In this document: positions 27,680-37,369 of the stretch, piece after piece
Position numbering within the stretch: position 1 is the first letter of the stretch
How the letters are laid out: every line of letters starts with the position of its first letter
DNA from: Novosphingobium sp.
GTDB lineage: Bacteria > Pseudomonadota > Alphaproteobacteria > Sphingomonadales > Sphingomonadaceae
NCBI RefSeq assembly: GCF_027531025.1
Contig: NZ_JAPZQX010000002.1
Coordinates: 62,001 to 126,000 of the forward strand
Direction of reading: 5' to 3'
DNA length: 64,000 nucleotides
Notes under the pieces: model-generated
The model's database searches: none
What the model was told of the DNA's origin: nothing
What the model saw: the letters and a program-made list of their open reading frames with translations, nothing else
Translations under genes and position numbers: made by a program

Positions 27680-28653
27680 GGCAACAGCAGCGTCGATCCC
27701 ACCGTCCGGCGCGCTTCAAGGTCGATGTGCGCCTGGGCCGCGTCGGTCAGGGCATAGGTCTGGCCGATCGACACCTTGAGCACGCCCTCGGCTACCATTT
27801 CCCAGACCCGGGCCGAACCGGCGCGGGCTTCATCGGGGTTGCGGTAATAGTCATAGACGCCGGGGCGGGTGACATAGAGCGAGCCGCGCGTGGCGAGATC
27901 GCGCAGGGCGACGCCGGTTACCGGGCCGCTGGCATTGCCGAAGCTCGCAATCGTGCCGCGCGGGGCCATGCAATCGAGCGAGGTGCGCCAGCTGGCCGCG
28001 CCGACCCCGTCATAGGATACGGCCACGCCCTTGCCGCCGGTGGCCTCGCGCACCTTGGCGACAAGGTCCGGATCGTCAGCAAGGAACACCAGTTCAGCCC
28101 CGCAAGCCTGGGCCAGCGCGACCTTGTCGGGCGAACCGACCGTGCCGATCACCCGCACGCCGCGTGCCTGCAGCCATTGCAGCAGCAATTGCCCGACGCC
28201 GCCGGCCGCCGCCGGGACCAGCGCCCAGCCGCCCGGCGCAACCGGAGCGCAGCGTTCGGCCAGCATTTCGGCCGTCGCGCCTTTCAGGAACACGGCGGCA
28301 GCGGTCTGCGCATCGACGCTATCGGGCAGGGCATAGACATCGCGCGCCGCGACGATCCGCGCCGTGGCATAGGCCCCCGGCGCACCGCCAAAAGTGGCCG
28401 CGCGCATGCCCGGCGCAACGTGGGTGACGCCTTCGCCCACTGCCTCGACCACCCCGGCGGCTTCGAAGCCCAGCCCGGTCGGCAGCTTGGCCGGATAGAG
28501 CCCGGTGCGGATATAGGTGTCGATGAAGTTCAGCCCCACCGCTTCGTGCCGCATCAGCACTTCACCGGGGCCGGGGGCGGGCAGATCGACGTTCCGCCAC
28601 TGGATCACCTCGGGGCCGCCATTGGCTTCGATAAAGGCCTGGACTGCTTGCAT
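27676..28653 (-). CDS. qor: NADPH:quinone oxidoreductase (zinc-free MDR family)
   Basis: 325 residues. GroES-like N-terminal domain (GPGEVLMRHEAVGLNFIDTY) and Rossmann domain with AAAGGVGQLLLQWLQARGVR, followed by VIGTVGSPDKVALAQACGAE. No zinc-ligand cysteines. The NFIDTYIRTGLYP motif is characteristic of quinone oxidoreductase QOR1. Catalyses NADPH-dependent one- or two-electron reduction of quinones. 15 bp downstream of the acyl-CoA dehydrogenase stop on the same strand, so probably one operon with it. Confidence 0.9.
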   Translation of the reverse strand: MQAVQAFIEANGGPEVIQWRNVDLPAPGPGEVLMRHEAVGLNFIDTYIRTGLYPAKLPTGLGFEAAGVVEAVGEGVTHVAPGMRAATFGGAPGAYATARIVAARDVYALPDSVDAQTAAAVFLKGATAEMLAERCAPVAPGGWALVPAAAGGVGQLLLQWLQARGVRVIGTVGSPDKVALAQACGAELVFLADDPDLVAKVREATGGKGVAVSYDGVGAASWRTSLDCMAPRGTIASFGNASGPVTGVALRDLATRGSLYVTRPGVYDYYRNPDEARAGSARVWEMVAEGVLKVSIGQTYALTDAAQAHIDLEARRTVGSTLLLP

Positions 28654-28668
28654 GATCGTCTCTCCGGT

Positions 28669-29862
28669 TCAGGCGTTCGCTTCGCGCCAGTCGCGGCGCA
28701 CTTTCTTGGCCAGGCTCCACTTGTGGACCTCGGTCGGGCCGTCATAGATCCGGAAGGCGCGCACCTCGCGGAACACCTGCTCGACAATCGTCTTGTCGGT
28801 CACCCCGGTGCCGCCCATCACCTGAACGCAGCGGTCGGCGATCCGCATCAGCGCTTCGGACACGGCTACCTTGGCCATCGAGCTTTCGGTCGTGCCCAGG
28901 CTGCCGGTGTCGAGCACGCCCGCGCACCAGTCGATCATCAGTTCGGCCTGTTTGATGTCGATCAGGTTCTCGGCCAGCATGAAGCCGACGCCCTCATGCT
29001 CGATCAGCGTCTTGCCAAAGGCCATGCGGCGGCAGGCATAGTCGCTGGCGATCTCGTGCGCGCGGATGCAGCAGCCCAGCCAGCGCATGCAGTGCGACAG
29101 GCGGGCGGGGCTCAGGCGCACCTGCGCATATTTGAACCCTTCGCCGGGCTCACCCAGCATCTGGCTGGCGGGTACGCGCAGGTTGTCGATCGTGACCGTG
29201 GCGTGGCTGCCGGGCATCGAGCTGTCGATCGTGTTGGGCACGTGATCGATCCGGATTGCCGGATCGGGCAGATCGACCAGGAACATGCAGGCGCCGCCGG
29301 CCTCGTCGCGGGCCATGATGATCCCGACGCTCGCCCCATCCGCCCCGGTGATGAAGGTCTTGCGGCCGCTCACCACCCAATGATTGCCATCCTGGCGGCA
29401 GGTGGTGAGCATCATCGACGGGTCTGACCCGGCGCCGTTCTCTTCCGACGGTTCGGTCATGAAGAAGGCGCTGCGGGCGCGACCTTCGACCAGCGGCTTC
29501 AGGAAATGGTCCTTCTGCTCGGCCGTGGCCTTGTGGCCGAGGAGGTACATGTTGCCCTCGTCCGGCGCCATGGTGTTGCAGGCCAGCGGGCCAAGCGGCG
29601 AGAGGCCCGACTTGATCAGCACCAGCGCCGTCTCGCGCTGGGTCAGGTGGCTGCCATCGGGCAGGATGTGCGGGGTGAGGACTCCGGCGGCACGGGCGTG
29701 TTCGCGCATTTCATAGACCAGCTCGTCCAGCGGCGCGCCGTGATGATCGCGGCGCGGATCCTGCTCATAGGGCACCACCACTTCGCGCACGAACCGTTCG
29801 ACCCGGGCGGCGATCTCCACCGCGCGCGGGCTGGGGGCAAGGCTGATCAGGCTGTCGGTCAT
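28669..29862 (-). CDS. Acyl-CoA dehydrogenase
   Basis: 397 residues, complete single-gene type, unlike the split pair at the left end. Blocks: AFFMTEPSEENGAGSDPS (FAD loop), GRKTFITGADGASVGIIM, DNLRVPASQMLGEPGEGF, ARLSHCMRWLGCCIRAHE, and a C-terminal QVMGGTGVTDKTIVEQVFRE with VRAFRIYDGPTEVHKWSLAKKV. The YDGPTEVH ending is typical of medium-chain/ACAD10-11-like enzymes. Start at the Met giving MTDSLISLAPS. Upstream lies tRNA-Gln; downstream qor on the same strand. Confidence 0.92.
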   Translation of the reverse strand: MTDSLISLAPSPRAVEIAARVERFVREVVVPYEQDPRRDHHGAPLDELVYEMREHARAAGVLTPHILPDGSHLTQRETALVLIKSGLSPLGPLACNTMAPDEGNMYLLGHKATAEQKDHFLKPLVEGRARSAFFMTEPSEENGAGSDPSMMLTTCRQDGNHWVVSGRKTFITGADGASVGIIMARDEAGGACMFLVDLPDPAIRIDHVPNTIDSSMPGSHATVTIDNLRVPASQMLGEPGEGFKYAQVRLSPARLSHCMRWLGCCIRAHEIASDYACRRMAFGKTLIEHEGVGFMLAENLIDIKQAELMIDWCAGVLDTGSLGTTESSMAKVAVSEALMRIADRCVQVMGGTGVTDKTIVEQVFREVRAFRIYDGPTEVHKWSLAKKVRRDWREANA

Positions 29863-29922
29863 GTGGCTCTCCCATCCGGAGCAGGCAGTTTTTGGCGGGA
29901 CCGCGATCACCGCAAGAGTGCT

Positions 29923-29997
29923 TGGCTGGGGCGGAAGGATTCGAACCTTCGCATGGCGGTACCAAAAACCGCTGCCTTACCGCTTGGCTACGCCCCA
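29923..29997 (-). tRNA. tRNA-Gln (anticodon TTG)
   Basis: 75-nt cloverleaf on the minus strand. Acceptor TGGGGCG pairs with CGCCCCA. The D arm is TAGCCAAGCGGTAAGGCA, the anticodon stem GCGGT/ACCGC carries loop TTTTGGT (anticodon TTG, reading CAA), and the T arm is GAAGGTTCGAATCCTTC. CCA is encoded at the 3' end. Confidence 0.96.
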
Positions 29998-30042
29998 GCA
30001 GCCGCGCGGCCTTTAGCACGCCGCGCGGGATAGGGAAGGGGG

Positions 30043-30888
30043 CTATTTGCTCTCTTCAAGCTTGGCGAAATCCGCGGCCGAATGGCGTTCGATCAGGCCG
30101 GTGGCGACATTGACCTTCTGCCCGCGCTTTACCGCTGGGCGGGCCAGGATTTCCTCCACCCAGCGGCCGACATTGGTATATTCGTCCAGCGCCAGGAAAG
30201 TGGCCGCATCGTTGTAGGCGAAACCGCGATAAAGCAGGCCGAACCAGGCATAGACCGCCATGTCGGCGATCGTGTACTCGTCGCCGGCCAGGAACCGCGC
30301 TTCGCTCAGCCGCTTGTCGGCCACGTCGAACAGCCGCTTGGTTTCCATGGCATAGCGATCGATTGCATATTCGATCTTGATCGGCGCATAGGCATAGAAA
30401 TGGCCGAAGCCGCCGCCGATGAACGGCGCGCTGCCCATCTGCCACATCAGCCACGACAGGCATTCGGCCCGGCCTTTGGCATCGGTGGGGATGAAAGCCC
30501 CGAACTTTTCCGCCAGGTGCAGCATCATCGCCCCGCTTTCGAACAGGCGGATCGGCTCCGGCCCGGAACGGTCGAGCAGGGCGGGGATCTTCGAATTGGG
30601 GTTGATCGCAACGAAGCCCGATCCGAACTGGTCACCATTGCCGATATTGATCAGCCAGGCATCGTATTCGGCACCGCTGTGGCCGGCTTCCAGCAGCTCC
30701 TCGAACAGGATCGTCACCTTCTGCCCGTTGGGCGTGCCGAGCGAATAGAGCTGGAAGGGATGCTCGCCCACCGGCAGTTCCTTCTCATGCGTCGCGCCGG
30801 AAATCGGCCGGTTGATGTTGGCGAAACGGCCGCCGTTTTCCTTGTTCCAGGTCCAGACCTTGGGCGGGACATATTCGTTATCGGCCAT
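30043..30888 (-). CDS. yghU: Glutathione S-transferase, YghU/disulfide reductase type
   Basis: 281 residues, longer than classic GSTs because of the N-terminal extension typical of YghU (VPPKVWTWNKENGGRFANIN, then RPISGATHEKELPVGEHPFQ). The thioredoxin-like domain has LYSLGTPNGQKVTILFEELL, INPNSKIPALLD and FESGAMMLHLAEKFG. The C-terminal helical domain has LAGDEYTIADMAVYAWFG. Known members bind two glutathiones and reduce disulfides. Monocistronic between tRNA-Gln and the winged-helix gene. Confidence 0.93.
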   Translation of the reverse strand: MADNEYVPPKVWTWNKENGGRFANINRPISGATHEKELPVGEHPFQLYSLGTPNGQKVTILFEELLEAGHSGAEYDAWLINIGNGDQFGSGFVAINPNSKIPALLDRSGPEPIRLFESGAMMLHLAEKFGAFIPTDAKGRAECLSWLMWQMGSAPFIGGGFGHFYAYAPIKIEYAIDRYAMETKRLFDVADKRLSEARFLAGDEYTIADMAVYAWFGLLYRGFAYNDAATFLALDEYTNVGRWVEEILARPAVKRGQKVNVATGLIERHSAADFAKLEESK

Positions 30889-31020
30889 GGCGCCTTACCT
30901 TTCGTTGCACTTCGCAACGCAAGGTGGCGGGCAGGGGACCGGGACGCAAGGGGGCAAGCCGACAGGATTGCTTGCCCAGGGGAAATCCGGCCTATCGCCG
31001 GCCGTGGGCCGGGGCGCGGC

Positions 31021-31314
31021 TTAACCGCCTTCAAGCAGCCGGTGCAGCGCCGCGACATGGGCGGTATAGGCTGAATGGCCCGCCGGAGTGATCGCCAGCC
31101 AGGTCCGCTGCCGTCCCAGCACGGCAGCCTTGCGCAGGGTGAGATAGCCCGGCTCGGCCAGCAGCGCGACGTGCTTGGACAGGACCGAATCGCTGACCTT
31201 GAGCAGCTCTCTCGCGGCAGCGAACTCCAGTTCGTCGACGCGGCTCAGCACGGCCAGCAGTTGCAGGCGGGCGGGCGGATGGATCAGCGGATCGAACCCG
31301 TCAGGCGCGCTCAT
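31021..31314 (-). CDS. Small winged-helix transcriptional regulator
   Basis: 97 residues, essentially one winged-helix domain: PLIHPPARLQLLAVLSRVDE, then AARELLKVSDSVLSKHVALLAEPGYL as helix-turn-helix and recognition helix, and RQRTWLAITPAGHSAYTAHV as the wing and last helix. This is the MarR/ArsR-like HTH type often encoded with a small membrane protein. Its ATG overlaps the stop of the membrane-protein gene (ATGA). Presumed ligand of the 44-bp palindrome upstream of that gene, giving autoregulation and possibly control of the divergent CPBP gene. Confidence 0.82.
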   Translation of the reverse strand: MSAPDGFDPLIHPPARLQLLAVLSRVDELEFAAARELLKVSDSVLSKHVALLAEPGYLTLRKAAVLGRQRTWLAITPAGHSAYTAHVAALHRLLEGG

Positions 31315-31778
31315 GCCGGGCGGTCCAGATCCCGGCGATAGACCTGTTCCCACCAGCGGCTGCCGAATGTGCCGACCAGCAGCGCGATCACCCCGCAGAC
31401 CAGCGGCGCGGAGGGCCAGTCAAACCGGTCGCGCAGGGCCAGGCCGCCGATCAGCAAGCCGATGCCGCTGGCGGCCATCAGATAGGCCACCCGGCGGGTC
31501 GGGCCCGACTTGTAGCCATTGACGAAGAAGCCGTCGCGGCGCCGATCGAACCAGATCACCAGCGGGGTGGAGATCAGCACCAGGCCGAGAACCGCGATCA
31601 TGACATAGGGGCCGAAGGCAGGACTGGCGACCACCGCGCCCAGCTGCAGGCCGACCAATGCGTGGCGGGGCCATGACCAATGGGCTTGCCCGGCCAGTTG
31701 CTGCCGCGCCTGATTCGCCGCCTCCAGGGCTGCCCGGGCGGCCTGTTTCAGTTCTTCCGGCTGGCTATCGGGTTGCAT
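31311..31778 (-). CDS. Small membrane protein paired with the winged-helix regulator
   Basis: 155 residues. An N-terminal soluble helix (EELKQAARAALEAANQARQQ) is followed by four hydrophobic segments including HALVGLQLGAVVASPAFGPY, VMIAVLGLVLISTPLVIWF, VAYLMAASGIGLLIGGLAL and APLVCGVIALLVGTFGSRWW. Not assigned to a known function. Translationally coupled to the downstream regulator by a 4-bp overlap. The start lies about 30 bp from the long palindrome, whose other side faces the CPBP protease gene. Confidence 0.75.
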   Translation of the reverse strand: MQPDSQPEELKQAARAALEAANQARQQLAGQAHWSWPRHALVGLQLGAVVASPAFGPYVMIAVLGLVLISTPLVIWFDRRRDGFFVNGYKSGPTRRVAYLMAASGIGLLIGGLALRDRFDWPSAPLVCGVIALLVGTFGSRWWEQVYRRDLDRPA

Positions 31779-31807
31779 CGCGTCTCCTCGCCAAAGGCGA
31801 TGGCAGT

Positions 31808-31851
31808 CACTTTCCAAATTGTCAAGTTATGAGTTGACAAGTTGGAAAGTG
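31808..31851. promoter_or_regulatory. 44-bp palindrome between divergent genes
   Basis: CACTTTCCAA-A-TTGTCAA (31808-31825), 8-bp spacer GTTATGAG, then TTGACAA-G-TTGGAAAGTG (31834-31851). The arms pair at 17 of 18 positions; the single mismatch is the A/G between sub-blocks. The inner TTGACA sequences also read as -35 elements pointing outwards on both strands. Most likely the operator of the winged-helix regulator, overlapping both divergent promoters. Confidence 0.75.
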
Positions 31852-31897
31852 AAGATCAGTTCGGCAGTATCTAGGCTGAAAAACAAAGGCTTGTCCA

Positions 31898-32638
31898 ATG
31901 CTTGCAACTATCTGGCTGGTGGTTCTGGTGGCGATCCTGATCGCCTGGACCTGGCATGATGCACGCCAGTTCGTCGCGTTCCGCCAGCTGGAGGACAGCG
32001 CTGCGCGCCGGGAGTGCTACTGGCGCTGGACCTGGCAGAGTTTTGTCATCCTGACCGGCGCCAGCGTGATCACCCTGCTGGTGCTTGGCCGGGCCGGCGA
32101 CGGTTTCAGCCTGCCGCCGGAGTTCCAGGCCATCGGGGCCGGCCTGCGCAGCGACAAGGTGCAGCAAACGGAGGACGGTCGGCTGGGCTTCGCCATGGGG
32201 GTTGGCATCGGCATGGCGATCCTGATCGCGGTTCAGGCCTGGCGGCTGCGCAAGATGATGAAGCCGCTGGCGCCAGAGATCGAACCGCTGTTCCCGCGCA
32301 ATGGCAAGGAACGGCTGGCCGTGCTGCCGCTGTGCCTCAACGCCGGCTTCAGCGAGGAACTGCTGTTCCGCCTCGCCCTGCCGCTGCTGATCGCACAGGT
32401 CAGCGGATCGGTGCTGGTCGGACTGATCGGGGCGACGGTGCTGTTCGGCCTGGCCCATGCCTATCAGGGCTGGGCGGGTGTGGTGATGACCATGCTGGTC
32501 GGCGGGGTGTTCATGCTGCTGTTCGTGCGGGGAACATCGCTGGTCGAACTGATGATCCTTCATGCCGCGATTGACGTGGTGGCCCTGATCGTGCGGCCGC
32601 AGGTCGCTCGGTGGCTGGCCGGCCTGCGAAAAGGATAG
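31898..32638 (+). CDS. CPBP-family intramembrane metalloprotease
   Basis: 246 residues, polytopic. The CPBP (CAAX protease/bacteriocin-processing, Abi) motifs are all present: GFSEELLFRLALPLL (motif 1, E-E-x3-R), LFGLAHAYQGWAG (motif 2, F-x3-H) and LILHAAIDVVAL-type LHAAIDVVALIV (motif 3, H-x3-D). Several hydrophobic helices flank them. Cleaves an unknown membrane substrate. Divergent from the small membrane protein/regulator pair across the 44-bp palindrome, which may control it. Confidence 0.88.
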   Translation: MLATIWLVVLVAILIAWTWHDARQFVAFRQLEDSAARRECYWRWTWQSFVILTGASVITLLVLGRAGDGFSLPPEFQAIGAGLRSDKVQQTEDGRLGFAMGVGIGMAILIAVQAWRLRKMMKPLAPEIEPLFPRNGKERLAVLPLCLNAGFSEELLFRLALPLLIAQVSGSVLVGLIGATVLFGLAHAYQGWAGVVMTMLVGGVFMLLFVRGTSLVELMILHAAIDVVALIVRPQVARWLAGLRKG

Positions 32639-33945
<1,307 letters not shown>

Positions 33946-33948
33946 GGC

Positions 33949-34329
33949 CTAGCGCACCACGAAGGTGATCTTGCCCGCCATCTTGTGACCATCCCCGCCA
34001 GCCGACTGCCACCGCGCCTCATAGGTGCCGGTGCGCAGCGGCTGGCGCAGGTTGAGCGTCAGGGTCTTGTTGCCGTTGGACCAGGCTGGCACGAAGTTCT
34101 TGATCGGCATGATGCCGTGGTTGGCGTGGCCGGGCATGGCGGTCATCACCAGTTCGACACCGGTCTTGGCCGGGTTCAGCGTATCGGAAAAGTTCAGCAC
34201 CACGGTCTTCGGCGCGGCGACGGTCGCCCCTTCGGCCGGGGTCGAACTGGCGACCTTCACGTGGGCCAGGGCCGGGGCCGAGAGGGTCAGCGCGGCGGCG
34301 GCGAGCAGGGTGGGGAGGCGAAACGACAT
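33949..34329 (-). CDS. copC: CopC-domain periplasmic copper protein
   Basis: 126 residues. Signal peptide MSFRLPTLLAAAALTLSAPA ending ALA-HVK, so the mature protein begins with His, a known copper(II) ligand position of CopC. A beta-sandwich CopC domain follows: SSTPAEGATVAAPKTVVLNF, MPGHANHG and AGGDGHKMAGKITFVVR, including conserved His residues. Last gene of the copA-copB-copC set. Likely carries copper in the periplasm. Confidence 0.92.
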   Translation of the reverse strand: MSFRLPTLLAAAALTLSAPALAHVKVASSTPAEGATVAAPKTVVLNFSDTLNPAKTGVELVMTAMPGHANHGIMPIKNFVPAWSNGNKTLTLNLRQPLRTGTYEARWQSAGGDGHKMAGKITFVVR

Positions 34330-34350
34330 GGGGGATACTCCTGTTGAATG

Positions 34351-35241
34351 TCAGAACCAGAACCGCACGCCCATGACCAGGCTGGTCACGCTGGGGTCCT
34401 CGCCCGCGAGGCGGGCATAACGGGCGCTGCCGCCCAGTTTCCAGCCCTGTTCGAGCCCGATGTAGGGGGCGAATTCAGGCACGATCTCATAGCGCAGGCG
34501 CAGGCCGGCCTCGATCTTGTCGATCCCGGCACCAACCTTGCGCGCCGCATTGTCCTGCGCGGCCAGGCTCAGCTCGACGCGTGGCTGCAGGATCAGCTTC
34601 TGAGTGATCCGCTGGTCCAGTTCGGCCTCGATCCGCGCGGTCAGGTCGCCCCGCTGAGAGAGGAACAGGGCGGCGTCGATCTCGAACATATAGGGCGCGA
34701 GGCCCTGAATGCCGATCACCGCATGGGTATCGGTTTCACCGGCGAGGTCCTGCCGGACCCCCACCTGCAAGTCCCAGTAAGGCGCGACCGCCTTTGACCA
34801 GAGCGCCTGGACCTCGGCATCCTCGACGCCTTCGCCCAGCGCCGCCTCGCCCTCGCTCTTGAACCAGAACTTGCTGGTCGGCGTGCCGTAGTAGCCCCGC
34901 AGGTCCCACAGCAGGCCATCGTGACCGGCGCGGGCCTGGTACTCCAGCCGGTCGGCCTGGATCCAGGTGACGGGCATGTCGCCATGCTCGCGCTTCAGCG
35001 CCTCGCGCGCCGGACGCATGGCCTCCGCGCCCCAGATCGCATCGGCCGCGCGCGGCGGGCCCGAACCGGCTTCCTCGGGCGGGGGCAGTTCCATGGTCGG
35101 CCCGGGCGAGGGATCGGCCGGTGGTTTCATCTTGTGCCCGGCATGATGGTCATGCCCGGCGTGCGCATCGTGGTTCTGCGCCAGCGCCGGACCGGCAGCG
35201 GTGAGGGCAAGGATGGCGAGGGACAGGGCGAGCGTTCTCAC
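34351..35241 (-). CDS. copB: Copper resistance protein B (outer membrane)
   Basis: 296 residues. Signal peptide then a His-rich copper-binding segment (DAHAGHDHHAGHKM), a Pro-rich linker, and an outer-membrane beta-barrel domain of the CopB family (ADRLEYQARAGHDGLLWDLR through EIVPEFAPYIGLEQGWKLGG) ending in the aromatic VRFWF. Start is the GTG at 35241 that overlaps the copA stop (GTGA); a longer upstream frame lies antisense-like within copA and is not used. Works with CopA in copper export or sequestration. Confidence 0.9.
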   Translation of the reverse strand: MRTLALSLAILALTAAGPALAQNHDAHAGHDHHAGHKMKPPADPSPGPTMELPPPEEAGSGPPRAADAIWGAEAMRPAREALKREHGDMPVTWIQADRLEYQARAGHDGLLWDLRGYYGTPTSKFWFKSEGEAALGEGVEDAEVQALWSKAVAPYWDLQVGVRQDLAGETDTHAVIGIQGLAPYMFEIDAALFLSQRGDLTARIEAELDQRITQKLILQPRVELSLAAQDNAARKVGAGIDKIEAGLRLRYEIVPEFAPYIGLEQGWKLGGSARYARLAGEDPSVTSLVMGVRFWF

Positions 35242-36992
35242 TTCGCGCCCTCCGGACCCATCACGGTGACGATCTGCATCATCCCGCCATGCATGTGATA
35301 GAGCAGGTGGCAGTGGAACGCCCAGTCGCCCGGCTCGTTGGCGGTCAGATCGAAAGTGGCGCTGGCACCCGGCTGCACGGTCAGCACGTTCTTGCGCGGC
35401 TGGTGCGCCGGGGTCTGCCCGTTGACCACTTCGAAGAACATCCCGTGCAGGTGGATCGGGTGAGCCATCATGGTGTTGTTGATCAGCTTGACCCGCACCC
35501 GCTCGTTCCAGGCGAAGCGGATCGGCACGTCGGAAACGGCGTTGAACATCCGCCCGTCGAACGACCACATGTAGCGTTCCATGTTGCCGGTGAGGTGCAG
35601 TTCCAGCAGGCGGCTCGGCTCGCGCGTATCGGCATTGGGGATGAGGGCGGAGAGGTCGCGATAGGTCAGCACCCGGTGGCCGACATCGTTCAGGCCGATG
35701 CCCGGCTCGCCGGTCTTGTCGACGGGCGACATGGAAACCATGTCGATCCCCGGGCCGACCTTCACATCGGGCGGCAGCAGGCTGATGTCGCGCATCGGCA
35801 TGCCGTCCATGCTGGTGGAGGACTTGCCGCCGCCGCCATGATCGTGCCCGCCATCCCCGTGGTTCATGCCCATGTCGGCCATGGTCAGCAGCGGCGCCTT
35901 GCGCAGGGCGGGCACTGCGGGGCGCAGGCCGGCCCGGTCGGACAGCACGGCCAGCGCCATGCCCGACCGGTCCATCGACTCGCAGACGATCGCATGGGCA
36001 CTGGCTGCCGGTTCGACGATCAGGTCATAGGTTTCGGCCACCGCGATCTGCAGTTCCTCGACCGTCACCGGCTTCACTGCCTGGCCATCGGCGGCCACCA
36101 CCGTCAGCTCCACGCCGGGGATGCGGACGTTGAAGAAGGTCATGGCCGATCCGTTGATCAGCCGGATCCGCACCCGCTCACCCGGCCGGAACAGGAATTC
36201 GGGCGCGGCCTGCATCGGCAGGCCATTGGCGAGGTAGGTATAGGTGGGGGCGGAGACATCGGCGATGTCGGTCGCGGGCATGCGCATCTGCGCCCACATC
36301 CGCCGCTCGGCCCCGGTCATGGCGTAATCGTCGGTCCAGGTGGTCTTCTGGCGGTTGAAATAGCCTTCGCCGGTGCGCAGCCGCTCAAAGATCTTGTGCG
36401 GGTGCATCGCGGTGAATTCGCTCAGCAGCAGCACGAATTCGCGGTCGGACACAATCAGATCGGGCTCGGCCGGATCCACGATCAGCGGGCCATAGTGGCC
36501 GGACTGTTCCTGCAGGCCGGAATGGCTGTGATACCAGTAAGTGCCCGACTGGCGCAGCGGGAACTTGTAGGTGAAGGTTTCGCCCGGCTTGATGCCTGGA
36601 AAGCTGACCCCCGGCACGCCATCGAACTGGAACGGCACCAGCAGGCCGTGCCAGTGGATCGAGGTATCCTCGGCCAGGGTGTTGCGCACCCGCAGCGTCA
36701 CCTCGTTGCCTTCCTTCAGGCGCACCAGCGGGCCAGGGATCGTGCCGTTGACGGCCACGCCAAAGCCGCGCTTGCCGCCCACTTCGTGCATCCCGGCACT
36801 GACGGTCAGGTCGATTTCCGTGCCGGTCAGCACGCCCGATCCGGGCGGGAAGCTGAGTCCGCCGGGCTTGCCATGGTGCCCGCCATGCCCACCGCCATGC
36901 GCCATTCCGTGGCCTTGCGCCCAGGCCGGCAGGGGCGCTAGCAGCAACCCGGCACTGCCGGTGGTCAGAACTTGGCGACGGGACAGCGGCAT
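35238..36992 (-). CDS. copA: Multicopper oxidase, copper resistance protein A
   Basis: 584 residues. A Tat-type signal (LSRRQVLTTGSAGLLLAPLP) is followed by a His/Gly-rich stretch and three cupredoxin domains. Copper sites: SIHWHG, TYWYHSHSG, HPIHLHG and FHCHLLYHMHGGMM (type 1 Cys, His, Met; type 2/3 His). A His/Asp/Met-rich insert (MGMNHGDGGHDHGGGG) lies in the middle, typical of PcoA/CopA. Oxidises Cu(I) in the periplasm. Start set at MPLSRRQ; an upstream Met adds four residues. Divergent from csoR. Confidence 0.95.
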   Translation of the reverse strand: MPLSRRQVLTTGSAGLLLAPLPAWAQGHGMAHGGGHGGHHGKPGGLSFPPGSGVLTGTEIDLTVSAGMHEVGGKRGFGVAVNGTIPGPLVRLKEGNEVTLRVRNTLAEDTSIHWHGLLVPFQFDGVPGVSFPGIKPGETFTYKFPLRQSGTYWYHSHSGLQEQSGHYGPLIVDPAEPDLIVSDREFVLLLSEFTAMHPHKIFERLRTGEGYFNRQKTTWTDDYAMTGAERRMWAQMRMPATDIADVSAPTYTYLANGLPMQAAPEFLFRPGERVRIRLINGSAMTFFNVRIPGVELTVVAADGQAVKPVTVEELQIAVAETYDLIVEPAASAHAIVCESMDRSGMALAVLSDRAGLRPAVPALRKAPLLTMADMGMNHGDGGHDHGGGGKSSTSMDGMPMRDISLLPPDVKVGPGIDMVSMSPVDKTGEPGIGLNDVGHRVLTYRDLSALIPNADTREPSRLLELHLTGNMERYMWSFDGRMFNAVSDVPIRFAWNERVRVKLINNTMMAHPIHLHGMFFEVVNGQTPAHQPRKNVLTVQPGASATFDLTANEPGDWAFHCHLLYHMHGGMMQIVTVMGPEGAK

Positions 36993-37037
36993 GATGAAAG
37001 GCAACCCAGGTTGACGGTTCGTGCCGCCGTCATATAT

Positions 37038-37054
37038 ATACCCCCCTAGGGTAT
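37038..37054. promoter_or_regulatory. CsoR-type copper operator between copA and csoR
   Basis: ATACCC-CCCTA-GGGTAT, a G-tract inverted repeat of the kind recognised by CsoR/RcnR-family repressors. It is centred in the 77-bp gap between divergent copA and csoR and flanked by TATATATA, a likely promoter core. One operator could repress both genes in the absence of copper. Confidence 0.8.
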
Positions 37055-37069
37055 TTCAAGAGGGTCGGG

Positions 37070-37342
37070 ATGGGTAAGCAGAACGCAGCGATCGTCAATC
37101 GCCTGAAACGGATCGAAGGCCAGGTGCGCGGGGTGGCGCAGATGGTCGAGGAAGGCCGGTACTGCATCGACGTGCTGAACCAGGTCCAGGCGATCAAGTC
37201 CGCCCTGGCCCGTGCCGAGAGCGAGATCCTCAAGGACCACGCCGCCTGCTGCGTATCGGAAGCGATCGCCTCGGGCGACGCCGAGGCCCAGCGCGCCAAG
37301 TTCGGCGAACTGATCGACCTGATCGAGAAGGTGAAGCGCTAG
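37070..37342 (+). CDS. csoR: CsoR-family copper-sensing repressor
   Basis: 90 residues, all-helical. NRLKRIEGQVRGVAQMVEEG is the family DNA/tetramer helix. Cys32, His57 and Cys61 keep exactly the spacing (25 and 4) of the Cys-His-Cys Cu(I) ligands of Mycobacterium CsoR, which favours copper over nickel or formaldehyde sensing. Divergent from copABC with an operator between them. A palindromic repeat follows the stop. Confidence 0.92.
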   Translation: MGKQNAAIVNRLKRIEGQVRGVAQMVEEGRYCIDVLNQVQAIKSALARAESEILKDHAACCVSEAIASGDAEAQRAKFGELIDLIEKVKR

Positions 37343-37369
37343 GGGAGAGTGGGCCGGCTCTATCTTCCC

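Noticed and set aside
35242..35568. N-terminal extension of copB into copA
   Set aside because: The extension is Arg-rich noise; a GTG overlapping the copA stop gives a proper signal peptide.
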